Counted from the first letter of the stretch, positions 11,404 to 24,600 are shown. The stretch: DNA of 64,000 bases from Diatrype stigma (GCA_022225965.2 JAKJXP020000082.1:1-64000); one strand, 5' to 3'. The notes: generated from the sequence alone by a model not told the origin. A program made the numbers and translations.

Positions 11404-14342
11404 ACTTCGCAATAACCTGTTCCGACCGCGTCAATGTTTGTTGTGGATTGATCGTTCCAATAATAATTTCGTGGTCAATCACACAACGTGCCGATGTGGG
11501 TCAGTCAAGGGCCGATCCCGGACCGGCCCCGGTAAGAAATAAACCCGACCTGGACCCGACTCCAAACCAGTTTCCTATCTTCTCGAGCTTGGACACCACG
11601 AATTATAACTATTACACGTCTGTCCTCTACGCAGCTGTTTGCCTATAGACTACGAACAAGAGAGATACTTGTGGGGCTTCTCCTTTTCTCTGTCTGCCCC
11701 CTCGGCGTTGTTTAGGTCCTGATTCCAACGTCAACTTCAGCATGCTGCAGAATTAACATCTAGTATTCTAGACGAAACGGGTCTGATGATCAACTGTACG
11801 ATCAAAGCTCTGGATCGAAGTATGAATACTATTCCCTCATTGGTCCCGAAGTAACAATAGCACATCCCATAGTTCCATACAGTTCCGCTTATTCACCGCT
11901 CTAGAATCAAAGTCGCCTCCCCCCTCATACTCCCCCAGCTGGTACCAGTGTTATGGTGATGGACCCTTGAGGTTTGCTGCATCGAACTCCATAAACAGCG
12001 GGGGAAAGGGAGGAGGGACGTCCCCGATCGGGCCGACATTTGGCCATGGCTGTCTTTCGCCCCTCGTCTCTGCGACTAGCTATCCGCGGCAAGCGTAGGT
12101 AGGACATGCTATATGGGATATGAAGATCTGACTGGCAGGCTGGGTGTGACAAAGCGTCCGACGTACCCACAGAGACGACCTTTGGCCGAGCCTTCGGGTT
12201 GGATAATAATCTGGGGTGACGATGTTCGGAAGAGTATGTGTGTGCTTTTACCCCAGAGCGGACCATCTCGTGGTAAAACGGATACCAAGAAGGGCAAAGC
12301 CGGGGAACAAGAAAACTGCTTCGAGAACACGATTGCGGGGTTTAGAAGCTTCAGATAAGAACGATTCGCGCATATCTAACAGGGTTACTCTAATCTAGAG
12401 GTCGATACTCGTCATTCGACTCGATCGATAATCCATTGGACCGTGTTTGACCCAGCGTGACGTCAAACTTCCTGCTTATGTAGTCTAAATAAGCAGTGTT
12501 ACACTGCATATTATCATATAGGAAAGCCGAAAAACAAGCAATGATCACGTTGCTATATACACGGAGCTGGGTCATACAAATAATCATATGGCTTGGCATC
12601 AATATATTGTAGGCCAGATGCTTGTAAGTCGCGTGGCCTTGTGTCTGCTAGTCGTTGAGTAGACACTTTGATGTTTACAAGAAAACATTGCCATAAAGAT
12701 AAAGGGGGGTTCTTCTGTGGATGTCTGGTTGAAATTCGGTTATGATCGTATATGTGGTTAGCAATCAGCTGGTGCTAATTGGGCCTATTGCTTCATATAC
12801 AACCCCATTATCTAATAACATATACACGTATCTAGCCCCCCTATTGTTCTTCGCACTGCCGCCGAGTACCGCCGAGTGCCGCGCAGTTCCGCGCCTTGTC
12901 TTACTAGGCCTCTATAAAAGTGAGTGTCACTAGGACTATAAATCGCTAGTGGTGGTTCCTGTTCCTTGGGTGCTACTTTCCGATCCGTCCTGTTGGGTCC
13001 TATCATAACTAAGACGACGGTTGATAAGCTGATGATAGTAGATAATCTCCTTATAGTAAATGGACTTCGATCATGACACTGATAGATGCCCACAACTCTG
13101 ACACTATAGTCAGCTTATCATAAGCAACTAGACTAAGTTGCAGACAAACATGCATCAACCAATGACCTGGTATCTTTCTCGTGCCTGTTCCTGAAGTCTG
13201 TTGATCTAAAGAAGGTGTCTAACCCCCCAACCCCCCGCCCATCTCAATATTCTAGTCGTCATAGTGGTACCCCATCCAAATGACAAGTTGCCGCCGTCGA
13301 GATACCATGTACATAATGCTGGTCTTTAGTCATCATGTATACTAAATGGTGCGGTGGGTATTATGACGTGAACTCCATATAAGGGCCATATCCGTCCATT
13401 CCCAGCGATTTCGGAACTCATGTAACGGCTACGACATTCGGCGTTTCGTAGGTGATCATGTAGACAAACTGGCCTTTCCATGCTGTTTTTCTAGGTACCG
13501 TATCTATCTATGATGGCACCATACACCTCTCTAATATTCCGAAAAGACTAGCACCCAGGACTGTGAAAACCGCGCATGTTTTAGTGCATGAATTGGGCAA
13601 CGACAATGTTGTTGCTATGGCGGTATAGCCGTAATCAGTACTCTCTTTCGCACAGATATGAAGCTATTTAGCATAATGGCTATTACAAACTCTAGCCATC
13701 CTAGAACTTATGCACCTTTATCTTAGATTACCGAGCAGGCTCTCAATATAAGGTATTTGTTGCGTGATAGGCTTGTGCCGTAGCATCTCAATGGGTATGC
13801 TTGACCTTCCTAAAACTATCGCTGTCCCCAGTTTACATTTACTTATAAGTTAATATTTCTCAATGGGGGCTTTTTGGATAGGTTTAATTATTTCACCTTG
13901 GAGCTTTTGTGTATCTTTACCGAAATAGACGCATGTGTTTGTGGACGCCGCCTTTCCAAAGGTGCCGGGGGGAAAGGTTGGGGAAAGTGTGTACTACCTA
14001 CGTAGTGCCAAAAGGTGAGGCTAGATAAGCGTGTTTGTTGCCATTGGGCTTCCCCTATACCCGAACCGCATTGTCGGGACTGAGGCGGTAAGGCTGTGCG
14101 TGAGTAAAGCTCCACATCCTGCATCATTGTAACACCTGAGATAACGTGTAGAATGGGGAATTAGAACGAGATGATGGTAATATTGTTAGGAAATTCAACA
14201 TTATAGTAGATGCTTCCAAGATGTTGGTCTATATAAGGCTCTAGATGTATACCCAAAGTTTATGGCAACCTTCTACCTAGGTAGTTCTGGCATGTTCGCT
14301 CTCCTCTGATTACTTCCTCACCAACTAAGAATCCGATTCATC
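11404..14342. other. gene-poor intergenic, 2.9 kb
   Basis: Only short ORFs without family resemblance or splice logic. A small GC-rich patch at 11930-12100 and 12860-12890 carries repeated CCGCCGAGTGCCGC-like triplets. No RNA gene or repeat family recognised. The last 120 bp form the promoter of the gene starting at 14343. Confidence 0.4.
14230..14237 (+). promoter_or_regulatory. TATA box of the 14343 gene
   Basis: TATATAAG lies 106 bp before the ATG at 14343, followed by a CT-rich leader. Another TACCTAGGTA palindrome sits between them at 14274-14283. Confidence 0.5.
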
Positions 14343-16364
14343 ATGTTGTTGAGCAAAGACCTGCTGGCTTCTGCCAGTCTGGCGATCAGTGCCGTTAAAG
14401 CATCCGCTATTCCTTCCACCGCCGTCACTGCGTTGGCGCCTCGCGACCAACACTCGGTTGGGGGTTGGAGCTCTTTCAAATATCCACCCAATGACAAAGT
14501 CTGCGACATGATTGCTAGCCACCAAGGGGGGATATGGACTACAAGTGGTGCAGGCAACTACTTTGATGTATGGATGAGAGAGAATGGCGGCTTGCGTATG
14601 CCTACCCCTTATACTCGAAAGTGTACTGTAATAAACAACTGACCACTGATAGATGACTGGGTGCAAAGGATGCATGTTAGTGCTACGCACGACTCTGGTA
14701 TCACGCCCAGTGACCTGGATTGCACAATACTCCATTCTCAGAATTGCCAGCCACCCGGTGATGGGGACTGTGAGAAGTACAATCCTGCGGCTTGTCAGTC
14801 ACCAGCCGCTATTCTACAGCACTCATCCGGATAGCTGACTCCCTTTTCCAGTCGACCTAATCCAAACAGAGGTTGCAAATTTCTACAGCACGATGCAGGC
14901 CTTGGATATTACATCTATCAAGCAAGTCATTATCAATAACCTAAACCTCGGAACCATGGTTCGTGATTTCTATCCAAATTCGGATGGCGGCTCGGATAAG
15001 AAGAAAAACCTCCAGTTATCAGCAGTAAGTAATTGGATTCCAGAGCGGCAAATCAGCAGATATATTGACGCTCTGAATAATTGTAGGCCGCCATGTGGAT
15101 TATTTCAGGCCTTTTTGGTTTTGCTTCACTTGTCTGCCCAGCGCTCGGAATTGGAACTTCAATCATTCTAGGATCATTGGCAACGTTCGAAGTCGTCTCT
15201 ATAGGAGGCAGCTTCGCGTACAATACGATTGGTGCCAGTTTGAGTAGGTTAACCGCCACTATACGGTATGACTGGAACTAAGAGTTGTGTTCTAGGCATC
15301 ACGGCAACTAGTCTCAACGCCGACGGTTCCATCAAGATCGACCAACTCGAAGACGACCTGTCAGCATTTCTAGGCCACATGTTCGACGAGATAAGCCAGA
15401 CAAACGAAGCGCTCGTGGCCAAACTCTTCGGTGGCACACCTAAGAAAGACGTCGATCTCATGCAGTTTTTGGAGGGCATGGACCCATGGTACAAGCAGGT
15501 CTCAACACCGATCGAAGAATATGAACCAGTTGGGTGGCTGTATGTATCCCCTTAAGAGTTTTCGATGTCACATAGAGAAAGGTTTACTAACAGACACCAG
15601 ACTGTCAAATGGGTGGTTCATTGACCAAGCAGATACTGAGAGGCTCCTGGCACCAATGATGGAGGGTGGCTTGAACCTCATGGTAGGTGCACTCAACGAT
15701 CCTAGATGGCCATGATGTTTGAAAGAGAACTAACAAGTCGCATAGAAAGTTGGAATGATCGGATGGATGTTCTCAGTCAGGAACTTCTATGTATTGCATT
15801 TTGTAAGAAATCCCCCTATCCTGCTCATGGAATTTGACATGCTGAACGGCAATACAGACAAACCTTGACGAACAGAGTTGCCTGAACAACTTCGAAGGAG
15901 CGTCACGATTTATAGACAATGTCAGTACTTTGACCTTGGCTCTCGCCATCACACATGCAAGAACTTTACCTAACATATATTGTCAGGGCTGCTTCGTATT
16001 GAAAATTGGCGGGCACTGCATCAACCACGACGACAATGCGCCAGCCGAGCTCAACAAAGCCGAGGGGACCTACGGTATGAAGCTGGACGGGTTCTTCCGC
16101 AACGTTCGCGACTGCAACAACAACGTAGACATGATCGAAGACAAGAAGTATTCCATGGACACGCTAGGACAGCTGGGCGAATGCTTCTACCCCATATACT
16201 ATCTCCACACCACAACACCGGACGCGATCTGGGATGTTGACCATTCTATCGCCGACAAGCTCGATGTTAAATTCCCCAGGACGGGGAAATATCACCTTTG
16301 TCCTCTGCGAAAGCAGAATGAGGTGGCTGGCGTACCCCCGGAAAATGCCACCTTTACCCTTTGA
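14343..16364 (+). CDS. secreted/membrane protein of unknown function, 9 exons
   Basis: Model: exons 14343-14595, 14653-14793, 14852-15024, 15087-15243, 15296-15539, 15601-15682, 15746-15802, 15858-15920 and 15987-16364. All introns are 52-66 bp GT-AG and all phases close, giving 515 aa. Residues 1-22 look like a signal peptide. Residues about 190-240 hold two consecutive hydrophobic glycine-rich stretches (starting AAMWIISGLFGFASLVCPAL). The C-terminal third is cysteine-bearing and soluble-looking, with a conserved-looking GTYGMKLDGFF segment. The layout resembles fungal proteins labelled DUF7872 (signal peptide, central membrane-like pair, Cys-containing tail), but I cannot confirm the family. 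No enzymatic motif is visible; I do not assign a function. It stands alone, with no co-directional neighbour within 1.4 kb. Confidence 0.75.
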
Positions 16365-17836
16365 GAAAGGTAGAGCCTGGTGGCGGGCCCACCCCATAAC
16401 CAGCAGTAACGCCGATTGCAGTCCATCACAAGACCCCTCTAGCAGGGCCGATGGTTTCACGATTATTAGACGGAAACGGGGGATAAGAACCTTATATGGG
16501 TGAACTGGCTAGCAATGGGAGTTGATACAGGAACGGATATATATATCTTGCAGACTAGATGACGGACCAGACGATGATCTTCCTGGGGTTGTCACCACAT
16601 CTTACATAAGATATTAGGATTGTAACTATGCCAATATATTGATTTTTAGACTACTAGGACTGCTCAGCCCTACTTAGTGATACATACCTGCGTGCTGAAA
16701 ACGATTGTAGTTTATTTTCGGAACGCGTCCTATGCGCACGTCGACAGGCAGGTGTCCGTCCAGTGTGGGGTTCCGGTCCGACGTGCCGGGTCTCTAGACC
16801 GGGTTCAGCAACCAACTCGAGTGATGGCCGCCTAGTACGGGTGAAAAGCTGCACACGTTGGATCGAACCGTAGGCTGGCGGCCCAGACGGCGCGTGGGTC
16901 TGGGTCGAATTGTTGAAAAAGCGATGAATCTGTCGTTAGACTGTATATAGAGGGTGAATGGGGGGCTCAGGGGTGAACTCATCGTGCGAAAGTTTCGCTT
17001 CAGTCTCTCTACGGGGATGGTCCGCATCCCCTTGCAACTATTACACACTCGGATTCTATCAGCTTCGGCATGGCGATGATTGCCAAATTTAGTATTTGCA
17101 AGCAATCTGCTGTGTTGTATGCAGCAAACCCCGACATTTCAAATAAGCCTATTAGGATAAGAAGTCCACAATGGTACCCAAGGCTCGAACGTAGCATTGG
17201 TGAACGTATAAGCTGGACCTGGCCCATACGCAGCCATACACAACGCCTTGATTATCATGAAGTCGTATTGCAAGTAGGGGTATCTATCATCTGTCATAAA
17301 TAAACAAGTTAAAAAATCATGGTTTCAGCCACGCCTCATGTGCACATACTTTCGAGCGCGCACCCAGATTACACAAACCGATCTCAGTGAATCTCAAAGT
17401 CCGAAACCCCCACTCGCAAGCCCGGTAGGGCGAGGGAATGACCGAAAGGAAACAACCTTTAGGAAACCATGGGCCCCATAGTTCTTTCTTGTGCTCAGTG
17501 CTCAGTATCACCAAGATTTGCCCAGCCAACCAGTCAATAGATATGCCGACAGAAGTCAGCAGATGGAAAGACGACCTTCGCCCATAGTAGCGGTGAGGGT
17601 AACTGGCCTAGAGATGCCATGGATCTCCCCATGATGCGATCCCTCGGGTGCCATGTCCATTCAGGACTACCACGCAACAAGCTTCCTACTACTCACAACA
17701 CATTGCCTGCCCCACTGCCACTGGATTATGGGGTGACCTATTTATCGGAAGCACGTGTCGCAAGACCGCCCCGTATCGCGTTAAGTCGATGATATAAAGC
17801 TCAACAATCGCCTCATATATATACCCCCTGTCGTGT
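16365..17836. other. intergenic, 1.5 kb
   Basis: No supported gene, RNA or repeat. Short ORFs on both strands lack family resemblance. Confidence 0.4.
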
Positions 17837-18436
17837 TCATATATACGATCGCCCAGCCTGGTCGCGTGTAGCCCACTGCTGTTGACGAGGGTACCTGGTA
17901 GGATAGTTGGGCATCTCACCGGGCCGCAACGTCGGCGGGGGTATCGACCAAGGGAACCGCCACGGCACCCTCTGCGGCCCACCGGCGCCTCCCTGATACA
18001 TGTCCGGTCCCAAGTCGCCGGCGCCCCCGTCGTCGCCATCGGCGTCGAGGAGGGCGCGTCTGCGCCTCGCGATGCAGCAGCAGGCGAAAATTAGTATCAG
18101 GACAACCACGCCGATAGAGCACCCGACGATGATGCCGGTGGTCTGCGGCGGCGTGCCCCCCGAGCTGAACGACTCTGGGTCTGATGGCGTCGTCGTCGCA
18201 GTTCCGGCCGGTGGAGTCCCGCGATCGAGCGTGACGATCGCCGTGGTTACGGTCCCGCCATTGGTGAGGGTCTGAGTCAGCGTGATTTGACGTGCGGCGG
18301 CGGCGCCAGCGGCCTTGACGTTGCTACCGCCGCTGTCATTGGACAGCGGCACTTGGCTGATAGCCGCGACTAGGGTTGTAGATCTGCTGCTGCTGCTGCT
18401 TCCGTCGCCGCCGCTGCTGGTTTCCCGAGTAGACAT
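17837..18436 (-). CDS. single-pass membrane protein, Ser/Thr-rich ectodomain
   Basis: A 199-aa intronless ORF. Residues 1-100 are rich in Ser, Thr and Gly, including a run of five serines. Residues 101-123 are one strong transmembrane helix ending in CCC, and residues 124-127 are RRRR, a stop-transfer signal that puts the C-terminus in the cytoplasm. The tail is Pro/Gly-rich with an acidic patch. There is no N-terminal signal peptide, so either the protein is type III-like or a 5' exon is missing. The architecture is like fungal sensor-type membrane proteins (mucin-like ectodomain, one helix, short tail), but no WSC or other named domain is visible. Confidence 0.6.
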   Translation of the reverse strand: MSTRETSSGGDGSSSSSRSTTLVAAISQVPLSNDSGGSNVKAAGAAAARQITLTQTLTNGGTVTTAIVTLDRGTPPAGTATTTPSDPESFSSGGTPPQTTGIIVGCSIGVVVLILIFACCCIARRRRALLDADGDDGGAGDLGPDMYQGGAGGPQRVPWRFPWSIPPPTLRPGEMPNYPTRYPRQQQWATRDQAGRSYI

Positions 18437-20418
18437 TTCGCAAGGGAGCTAGCTTTCTTGCGACGACTTTCCTAACTCAGCATCGCCACATGGGGCCAGG
18501 TACCAAAACGTCGGAGCAGGGCAGGGCAGAGCAGGGTATGCGATGTGGATGCTGCTGCTCGTTGTGCTCTCTTTTCCCACCACCCCGGGTGAATCGGGAT
18601 GGGGAAGGGGAGGCGTCATCACTTTAATAAAAACCCGCTGTAGAGACCCGCCGCCAGCGTACCTGTGTCTCTCTCGCCGCAGTGCGGTAGGGGCCAAACA
18701 GGACAATTCGATGTCGAGGATAAACTCCCACACCAATCCGATCCGGCGCGGGCCAGCCAGCCAGCCAGCCCCAGCGCAGCTTGCGAGTTGCAGCGGGCAT
18801 CGTCAGATGGGGGAACGTCATGCGGCAGTGCAACGGCATGTATGACTTGCATCAACGCGTAGACGACGATTGGGCGGGTGGCTCTTCGCATGCAACGGCG
18901 CCGCGTTCTGATTGAACGGGCCCATAGTCTTCCCCCCTCCCTCCAGCCTATAGCCGTCGGCCTTGGTCGGTTTAAAACAGCTCATACGTGTCGGCCTCTT
19001 GACTGCTCCCCAATGCCCATCGCGCAGGGAGACGGCGGCACTGTTGGCATCTGCGAAATGCAGCCGGCGGGAGGGGACGAGGCCCTTGGCGCCAACCACG
19101 GTGATTATATAACAACCACGGGGACGTGTTATCTTGTTTATGCAATATCCGAGATGCCCGGGCGGGCTGGCCTGCATCGTCAAGTGAGTGAGTGGCTTGT
19201 GTCGAAAACTTGCAACACGCTGCGAAACGTTGGTTGACCTGACACCCCCCGACACCCCCAGGCACGCCCAGACACCCCGGGCTGGAAAGGCCAGCATGTC
19301 CGTGAAGGGGAAAGCCTGAGCCGAAATTCGCTTGAGCCCATGGTTGGTTGTTTAGGCGGTAAGCCACTAGCTGGGACCTAACTGTCACCTAGACTCTACC
19401 CCCCCTGCCCCCCCTGTCCCCCTATTCATTGACCCCGCCTCTTTGCGCGCCTCTTTTCGGTGGCCCGTCGAAGTGACTCTCTGTACGATTATGCATGCCA
19501 AGTTGGCCAGGATGACCCTGGCAGTCCTGGACCGGTAGGATAGATCAATCGAACATTGACTTCGCGCTAGCCACAAATACTACATACACATGAGGCGCAA
19601 ATAAACCGTACTCTTTATGTATTACTATCATATATTATTATTTGTTAAGTATTTATTAGTACTTACTTAAAACTTGGTTTCATTGTTTCCGATAAGTTAC
19701 CAAAACTAAAATATAAGAAATAATTCGTAATTGCTTTATACATATATATCTATATATAAACCAATTAAAAAAGCTATTTACGTATGGCTTTAATACGTAC
19801 ATCGTCGTCGCCAAAATGCCAGCAAAATGGCAGTAGGTATGGCTGTGCTGTAGTACAAACCAGGCAATTAGTGGGGGCAAGTGGCAGCTAGCGGCCAAGT
19901 CAATGTTCGATTGATCTTACGTCTCGTCCTGGACCCCTCCCCTATGCATCTGCGCCCTCTGTGCAGACTCGCAGGTAAGGTAAAAAAGTACGTACCTCGT
20001 GGGGAGGACTGTATCCCTCCGGCAGTTTGTCGACCTGTGTCGTCATTACTCCCCTCCAATGTAACATTAATACCGCTAGCTATTGCTTCACGCTAGGTGC
20101 GCAATACGTCAAACGGAGAATGTCGGCGTGCTATAAACTCCGTCCAGCGGCATGTCCAGTCGCACGAACCTTGTCTTGAGACAAGGTTCGACAACTCTGC
20201 CACTGGAGGCGTATTTATTTACGTTAGGTGCATCGCATGAACCTGATATTTAAAACTACATAGCTGCCCTCTCTCGTGTAGACTGCCTTCTCTCCTGCCT
20301 TGACTCCTGTCTTCTAATCATACCTTTCCGCGACTATATACCTACTGGGACCAAGCCGTAGACCGGAACCTACCCAGCATATATAATAACACCACAACAC
20401 AACACAACAGCGATCACA
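18437..20418. other. intergenic, 2.0 kb, with a palindrome near the 3' end
   Basis: No supported gene. GC-rich to about 19560, then AT-rich from 19600 to 19800. A near-perfect palindrome lies at 20165-20190. A CT-rich leader with ACACAACACAACA sequence precedes the ATG at 20419. Confidence 0.45.
20165..20190. repeat. 26-bp palindrome (12-bp perfect arms)
   Basis: CGAACCTTGTCT, two spacer bases TG, then AGACAAGGTTCG, which is the exact reverse complement of the first arm. It lies 229 bp before the start codon of the DUF7730-like gene. It could be a dimeric regulator site or a cruciform-forming sequence; the role is not known. Confidence 0.9.
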
Positions 20419-21621
20419 ATGTCTTCACTTATTAGAAGAATGCTCAGCGCCGTGGCGCGCTCCGCTAACATACATCATTACGGGTCGGATATGGAATCAT
20501 CGTGGTATGCATCACCTCCTGCCAGCGACAGCAATGCCGCCCGTCAGGAGGAGCGGACGCCGCTTCCGGAGCCTATCCCGGCCGAGCAACTCGCCGAGAC
20601 GGCGCAGAACCAGTTCCAGTCCGACTTCTTCGGCAAGCTGCCGCTCGAGATCCGGCGGCAGATCTACGAGGAGCTGTGGCGCACGACCAGCGAGGACCAG
20701 CACATATTCCACCACCAGGGCCGGCTGTGCCGGTGCGCCTGCATCACCGACCACGACGCCGAGGACGAGCGCGACGACATCGTCGAGAGCTATCGGCAGG
20801 AGAAGGCGCTGACGGACAAGACGTACTTCTCCGACTCGGCCCTTCACAGACAGCTCTCATCCAGCTGGACGAAGCATTGGAAGTGCGAAGAGCACTTGGA
20901 GAAGCACGGCGCGAACGAGCCGAGCCCCTTCTTGCCGGCGCTCATGACATGTAAACGGATGTGAGTGACAAATAACCCCTATATTCCCTATATACTCCTG
21001 CCATCCAGGTAGGTAGCTATTCACCTGAAGACCAATGCTAACCCAAGTGATACTAGGTACTTCGAGTGCTTGGAGTCCATCGGCGAGAACGTCACCCTGA
21101 ACTTCACCTCGCTCCAGGTAGCGCACGACTTCCTGGTGGCGCGGCGGCACGCGCCGATCGCCAGCGTGATCCGGCGGTACAACTTCTCGTTCTACCTGTC
21201 GCAGCAGGAGATCAACAGCTACATGCCGTGGAACGACTCGCAGTGGAGCCAGCTCTGGGGCCCGCTCGGGCTGGGCGGGCTCGAGAGCGCGCGCCAGGTG
21301 AAGCTGTGGCTGGACGGGCGGCTGGGCTCGGACCAGCACGACCTGCAGCTCAACGGGCCGGCGCTGTTCAAGTGCCTCGGCGGCGAGGCGCCGCGCTACC
21401 GGCTGGCGGTGAGCCTGCCGACCGACGAGGACACCGAGGACAAGCTGATGGACCCCTGGGGCCCGCGCTACGCCATGGACTGCTTCCAGGGCGTCGACCT
21501 CCAGTTCCGCGGCGCCCCCGCCTACCGGCCCAGCGACAAGAAGGGCGTCTGCGGCCCGGCCAACACCGCCATGCCGTCGCTGGAGGTCATGGCCTGGTAC
21601 TCGATGGCGATGCACGCGTGA
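20419..21621 (+). CDS. DUF7730/2EXR-like F-box-related protein, 368 aa
   Basis: Exons 20419-20960 and 21057-21621 (phase-2 intron, GTGAGT...CTAG) give 368 aa. Residues about 70-90 read FFGKLPLEIRRQIYEELW, the F-box-like LPLEIR.QIYEELW signature that opens fungal DUF7730/2EXR-type proteins. It is followed by the family-like HIFHHQGRLCRCACITDHD segment and, in exon 2, a YFECLESIGENVTLNFTSL strand typical of the C-terminal half. These proteins are abundant in filamentous ascomycetes and mostly uncharacterised; an adaptor role is only suspected. A (CA)16 microsatellite follows 25 bp after the stop. Confidence 0.8.
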
Positions 21622-21644
21622 CGCTGACTTCCACGTGCACGCAC

Positions 21645-21646
<2 letters not shown>

Positions 21647-21678
<32 letters not shown>
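21647..21678 (+). repeat. (CA)16 microsatellite
   Basis: An uninterrupted CA dinucleotide run in the probable 3' UTR of the preceding gene; it creates the Cys/Val ORF seen on the opposite strand. Confidence 0.95.
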
Positions 21679-21681
<3 letters not shown>

Positions 21682-24600
21682 TACGCATTACACATTACAC
21701 ATTTTTTACCTGCAACAGAATCCTCCAGGAGCTAGTGAAGGGTGAAGGGGGGCAACCAACCCAACGGCGCCGCCCCCTTACCAACTACCCCACATCTCGT
21801 TTCGCTGAAGGTGTGTGTTAGTGGTTGTATACCTGCGCTGCAGCAGAGCGGAGGTCGAAAGGGTTGTACCACTATTCCTAATATAGCAGGCGTGAAGTGA
21901 ACACGCTGCACCTACACCTACATACATATTTTATTTGGCTTGGCGGTATTTTGTTTAGCTCAGGCGCATTTCGGAGTGAAGAGAAACTCTGGGGTAAGCA
22001 GAGGGGGTCGTATACCTGTATGATATCATGTCATTGTCGCGCAACATTGCTCGCGGCTTGTACTACTTACACATTATCTATTATGTACCTAGTTTCTAAT
22101 AAATGAACTACGAATTTCACATTACCCTAAACTCATCGCTTGTTTTTCCACAATCTTAAAACCCAGATATCTCGAAATGCTTCACTGACTGACGGTCTAC
22201 TCTACACGATGTTCAATCACTAGGAAGGGGCAAACAAGTAGGTATCTACTTTGCTGGCTTCATCCAATATCGCGATTGGGAACTATCCATGCCTAAGACC
22301 GGGGGGGTGAGTGAACCAAGCCAACCTATCGCAAGCTCCTGAATCCCACTCCGAGGCTACCGCCGTATGGTCCAGTACTTGCGACCCGAGGGCTGCCGAG
22401 GGATATGTTTCATACCAGATCCTCCTCGCATCTCACAAAACTTCGTATGTAGAAATCCAATTGAAATCACAGGTGAATCTCGATCACATCGAACCCTCTA
22501 GATCAATGAGGTAGGCGGCTGGCTCCAAAATCTTACGCTGAAGTCTTAGCTAAGGCTTCTCTTCATGAGCAGCCCCGTAACAATGCCATGAATCCTACAT
22601 GCCAACCCCCTCCGCCATTGACAAGATTGCGTCATATTATGCTAGCATGTCTCTGTGGTCGGTCATCAGAGATAGTCTTTTCACATGATAAGAGTTATTT
22701 GCTTCTTCGGGCCTTCAATAGTGAATCTGATCTCAGAAACCTTATTAACTAGCTAACTACTCCGTAGGTGACCGAAGCAACGAGGTTACCATCCTATCGG
22801 GGAAGTATTACCGGGTCCCCACCCCACCGCCTGTTCTGGCTCGTAAACGCAGATCTACGAAATACAACCAGGACCCAGGTAACTAACTATATAGGCTACC
22901 GGGGCGTTGGAGGGGCGCGGGCGGCGGGCGGCGGGCGGCAAGACAGGGGAGGGGTATCGCGAAGATTTGCTGACAGGCAGGCTACTGTGCTCTGTAGCTT
23001 TGTGCTGTGCTTCAGCCTCGGCTTTGTGCATCACCTCATTGATGCAGAATGTGTGGCTTGCCGAAGAAAGCAGAAGACCGCCGCCTCCTCACGCGATGGA
23101 CAGATGCGCAGATGCGAAGGCGTGAGGCTGCTATGTAGGCCTCGGGCAAAGGCGTCCCAGGCTGCAACTCTCGCGCTCGTCTCGTCGCGTCGGGTGGGTT
23201 TTCCTACCAAGGAAGAACTGCGATTTCGATAGTGAACTGCAATTGCTGCATTGCATAGCAATATAACAGTAATCGGCCGGGCTATTTGCTTGCGGGTAGC
23301 ATTGACCGCTACTATGGTCGTTATCAGTTACCGAAGAGTAGTAGTGTGGCATCGTCTAACGACAATTCCTTGGACTCGACGCAATGCAATTGCATGCAAT
23401 GTCTTGGAGAGGAGACTGCCTGCCTGCCGCCGTGCCGTCCTTTCGCTCAAGAAGGTAGAATTCCCCCCAAAGGAAGCAAGCCCCCTCAAAAGCAACCTGC
23501 CAACCATCATGAGCTCTTCCTAGGTGGCCACCGCAGTCCTTGATTCGGGGCTATCACCGCTTCCCCTTTTCTGCAGCAATCGGACGATACGAGTAAATAA
23601 GCAACCAGCATCCTCCAGGAAGCTTGAATCTGCGCGTGGGGAACATGATCAAAATGTGCTGCTGCTAGGGGGTAGTGGCGTCTGGGGCGAGCGCACGAAG
23701 GATGCGAAAGCCAGTCTGGTCGGTTTCTCCACGTCCCCTAACGCACTCGCTAAGATCCCATCGAAGCGCCGCGGGAGGGGCCCCGGCTGCGAGGGCCGAA
23801 TTTCGGGTTGTAATTGGAAAACCGTGTTACAAGACAGTCTGACATGCAACATAAGACGCTTCGATGCGCGGGTGTGGTGATTTGCAGCTGCTCGCAGGCA
23901 ATGACCTTAGGAGGCGTCTAGTTCATTCGGCTGTGTGGTTATTGACTCACCCTACAGTACAATAAACATTATGGGCAGGTAGGCGAATTCGCTCACGATG
24001 GAGACAATCTGAGGTTGCCGTAAAAGGGCGGTTGCCCCTATGTAATCACCTACCCAAAATGTCAACTTATGAAAGTTTCAATTGGCATCATTGGTCAATC
24101 TAGTCGGGCTAGTCTATAATCTCGGCCTTAACCGTCGAAAACGTCGCTGCATGCGACGACTTAGGAGCCAGGACTAATTAGTAATTACTAGGTACCTACA
24201 GTACATAGACAAAAGGACATCGGCCTGAGTTGTTCGGCGCCGACATGTATCGCTTCCGACGTACCCATCAACACCAATGCAGCTCACCGTCCGAAATCTT
24301 GCGCTGGGGTTGAAGACGCGCTTCATCGGTACCTACTTAGTTAAGCGCTTCACGCCAATAACACCGCTGTCATGTCTACAAAATATGCAGTTAGTTGGTC
24401 TCTGTTAATCAGGAGCGTCGCTCGGCGCTTGCGCTTGCGCTGCGGCACAGCATATGAACCTATTACATGCCACGTACGTGGGAAGTTCGGTGAACTCATC
24501 AAGCCTGAGATCGCAAACCCCTGTCGTTGGTTGTTAGATACACTGCCGTCACCCTGAATATCGATATGTCGACACCGGGACCCGGAGAACAGAGTATTTG

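Noticed and set aside
14623..14652. A 30-bp intron (donor GTACTG) in the unknown secreted gene
   Set aside because: Too short for a fungal spliceosomal intron; a 57-bp intron with donor GTATGC at 14596 keeps the same downstream frame.
20502..21821. Alternative-frame ORFs over the DUF7730-like gene, including a Cys/Val repeat ORF
   Set aside because: GC-shadow frames and the CA microsatellite; the chosen frame holds the LPLEIR motif in both exons' context.
22768..23232. 154-aa ORF in the gene-poor region
   Set aside because: Composition follows a local GGGCGGC tract; no domain, leader or splice support.
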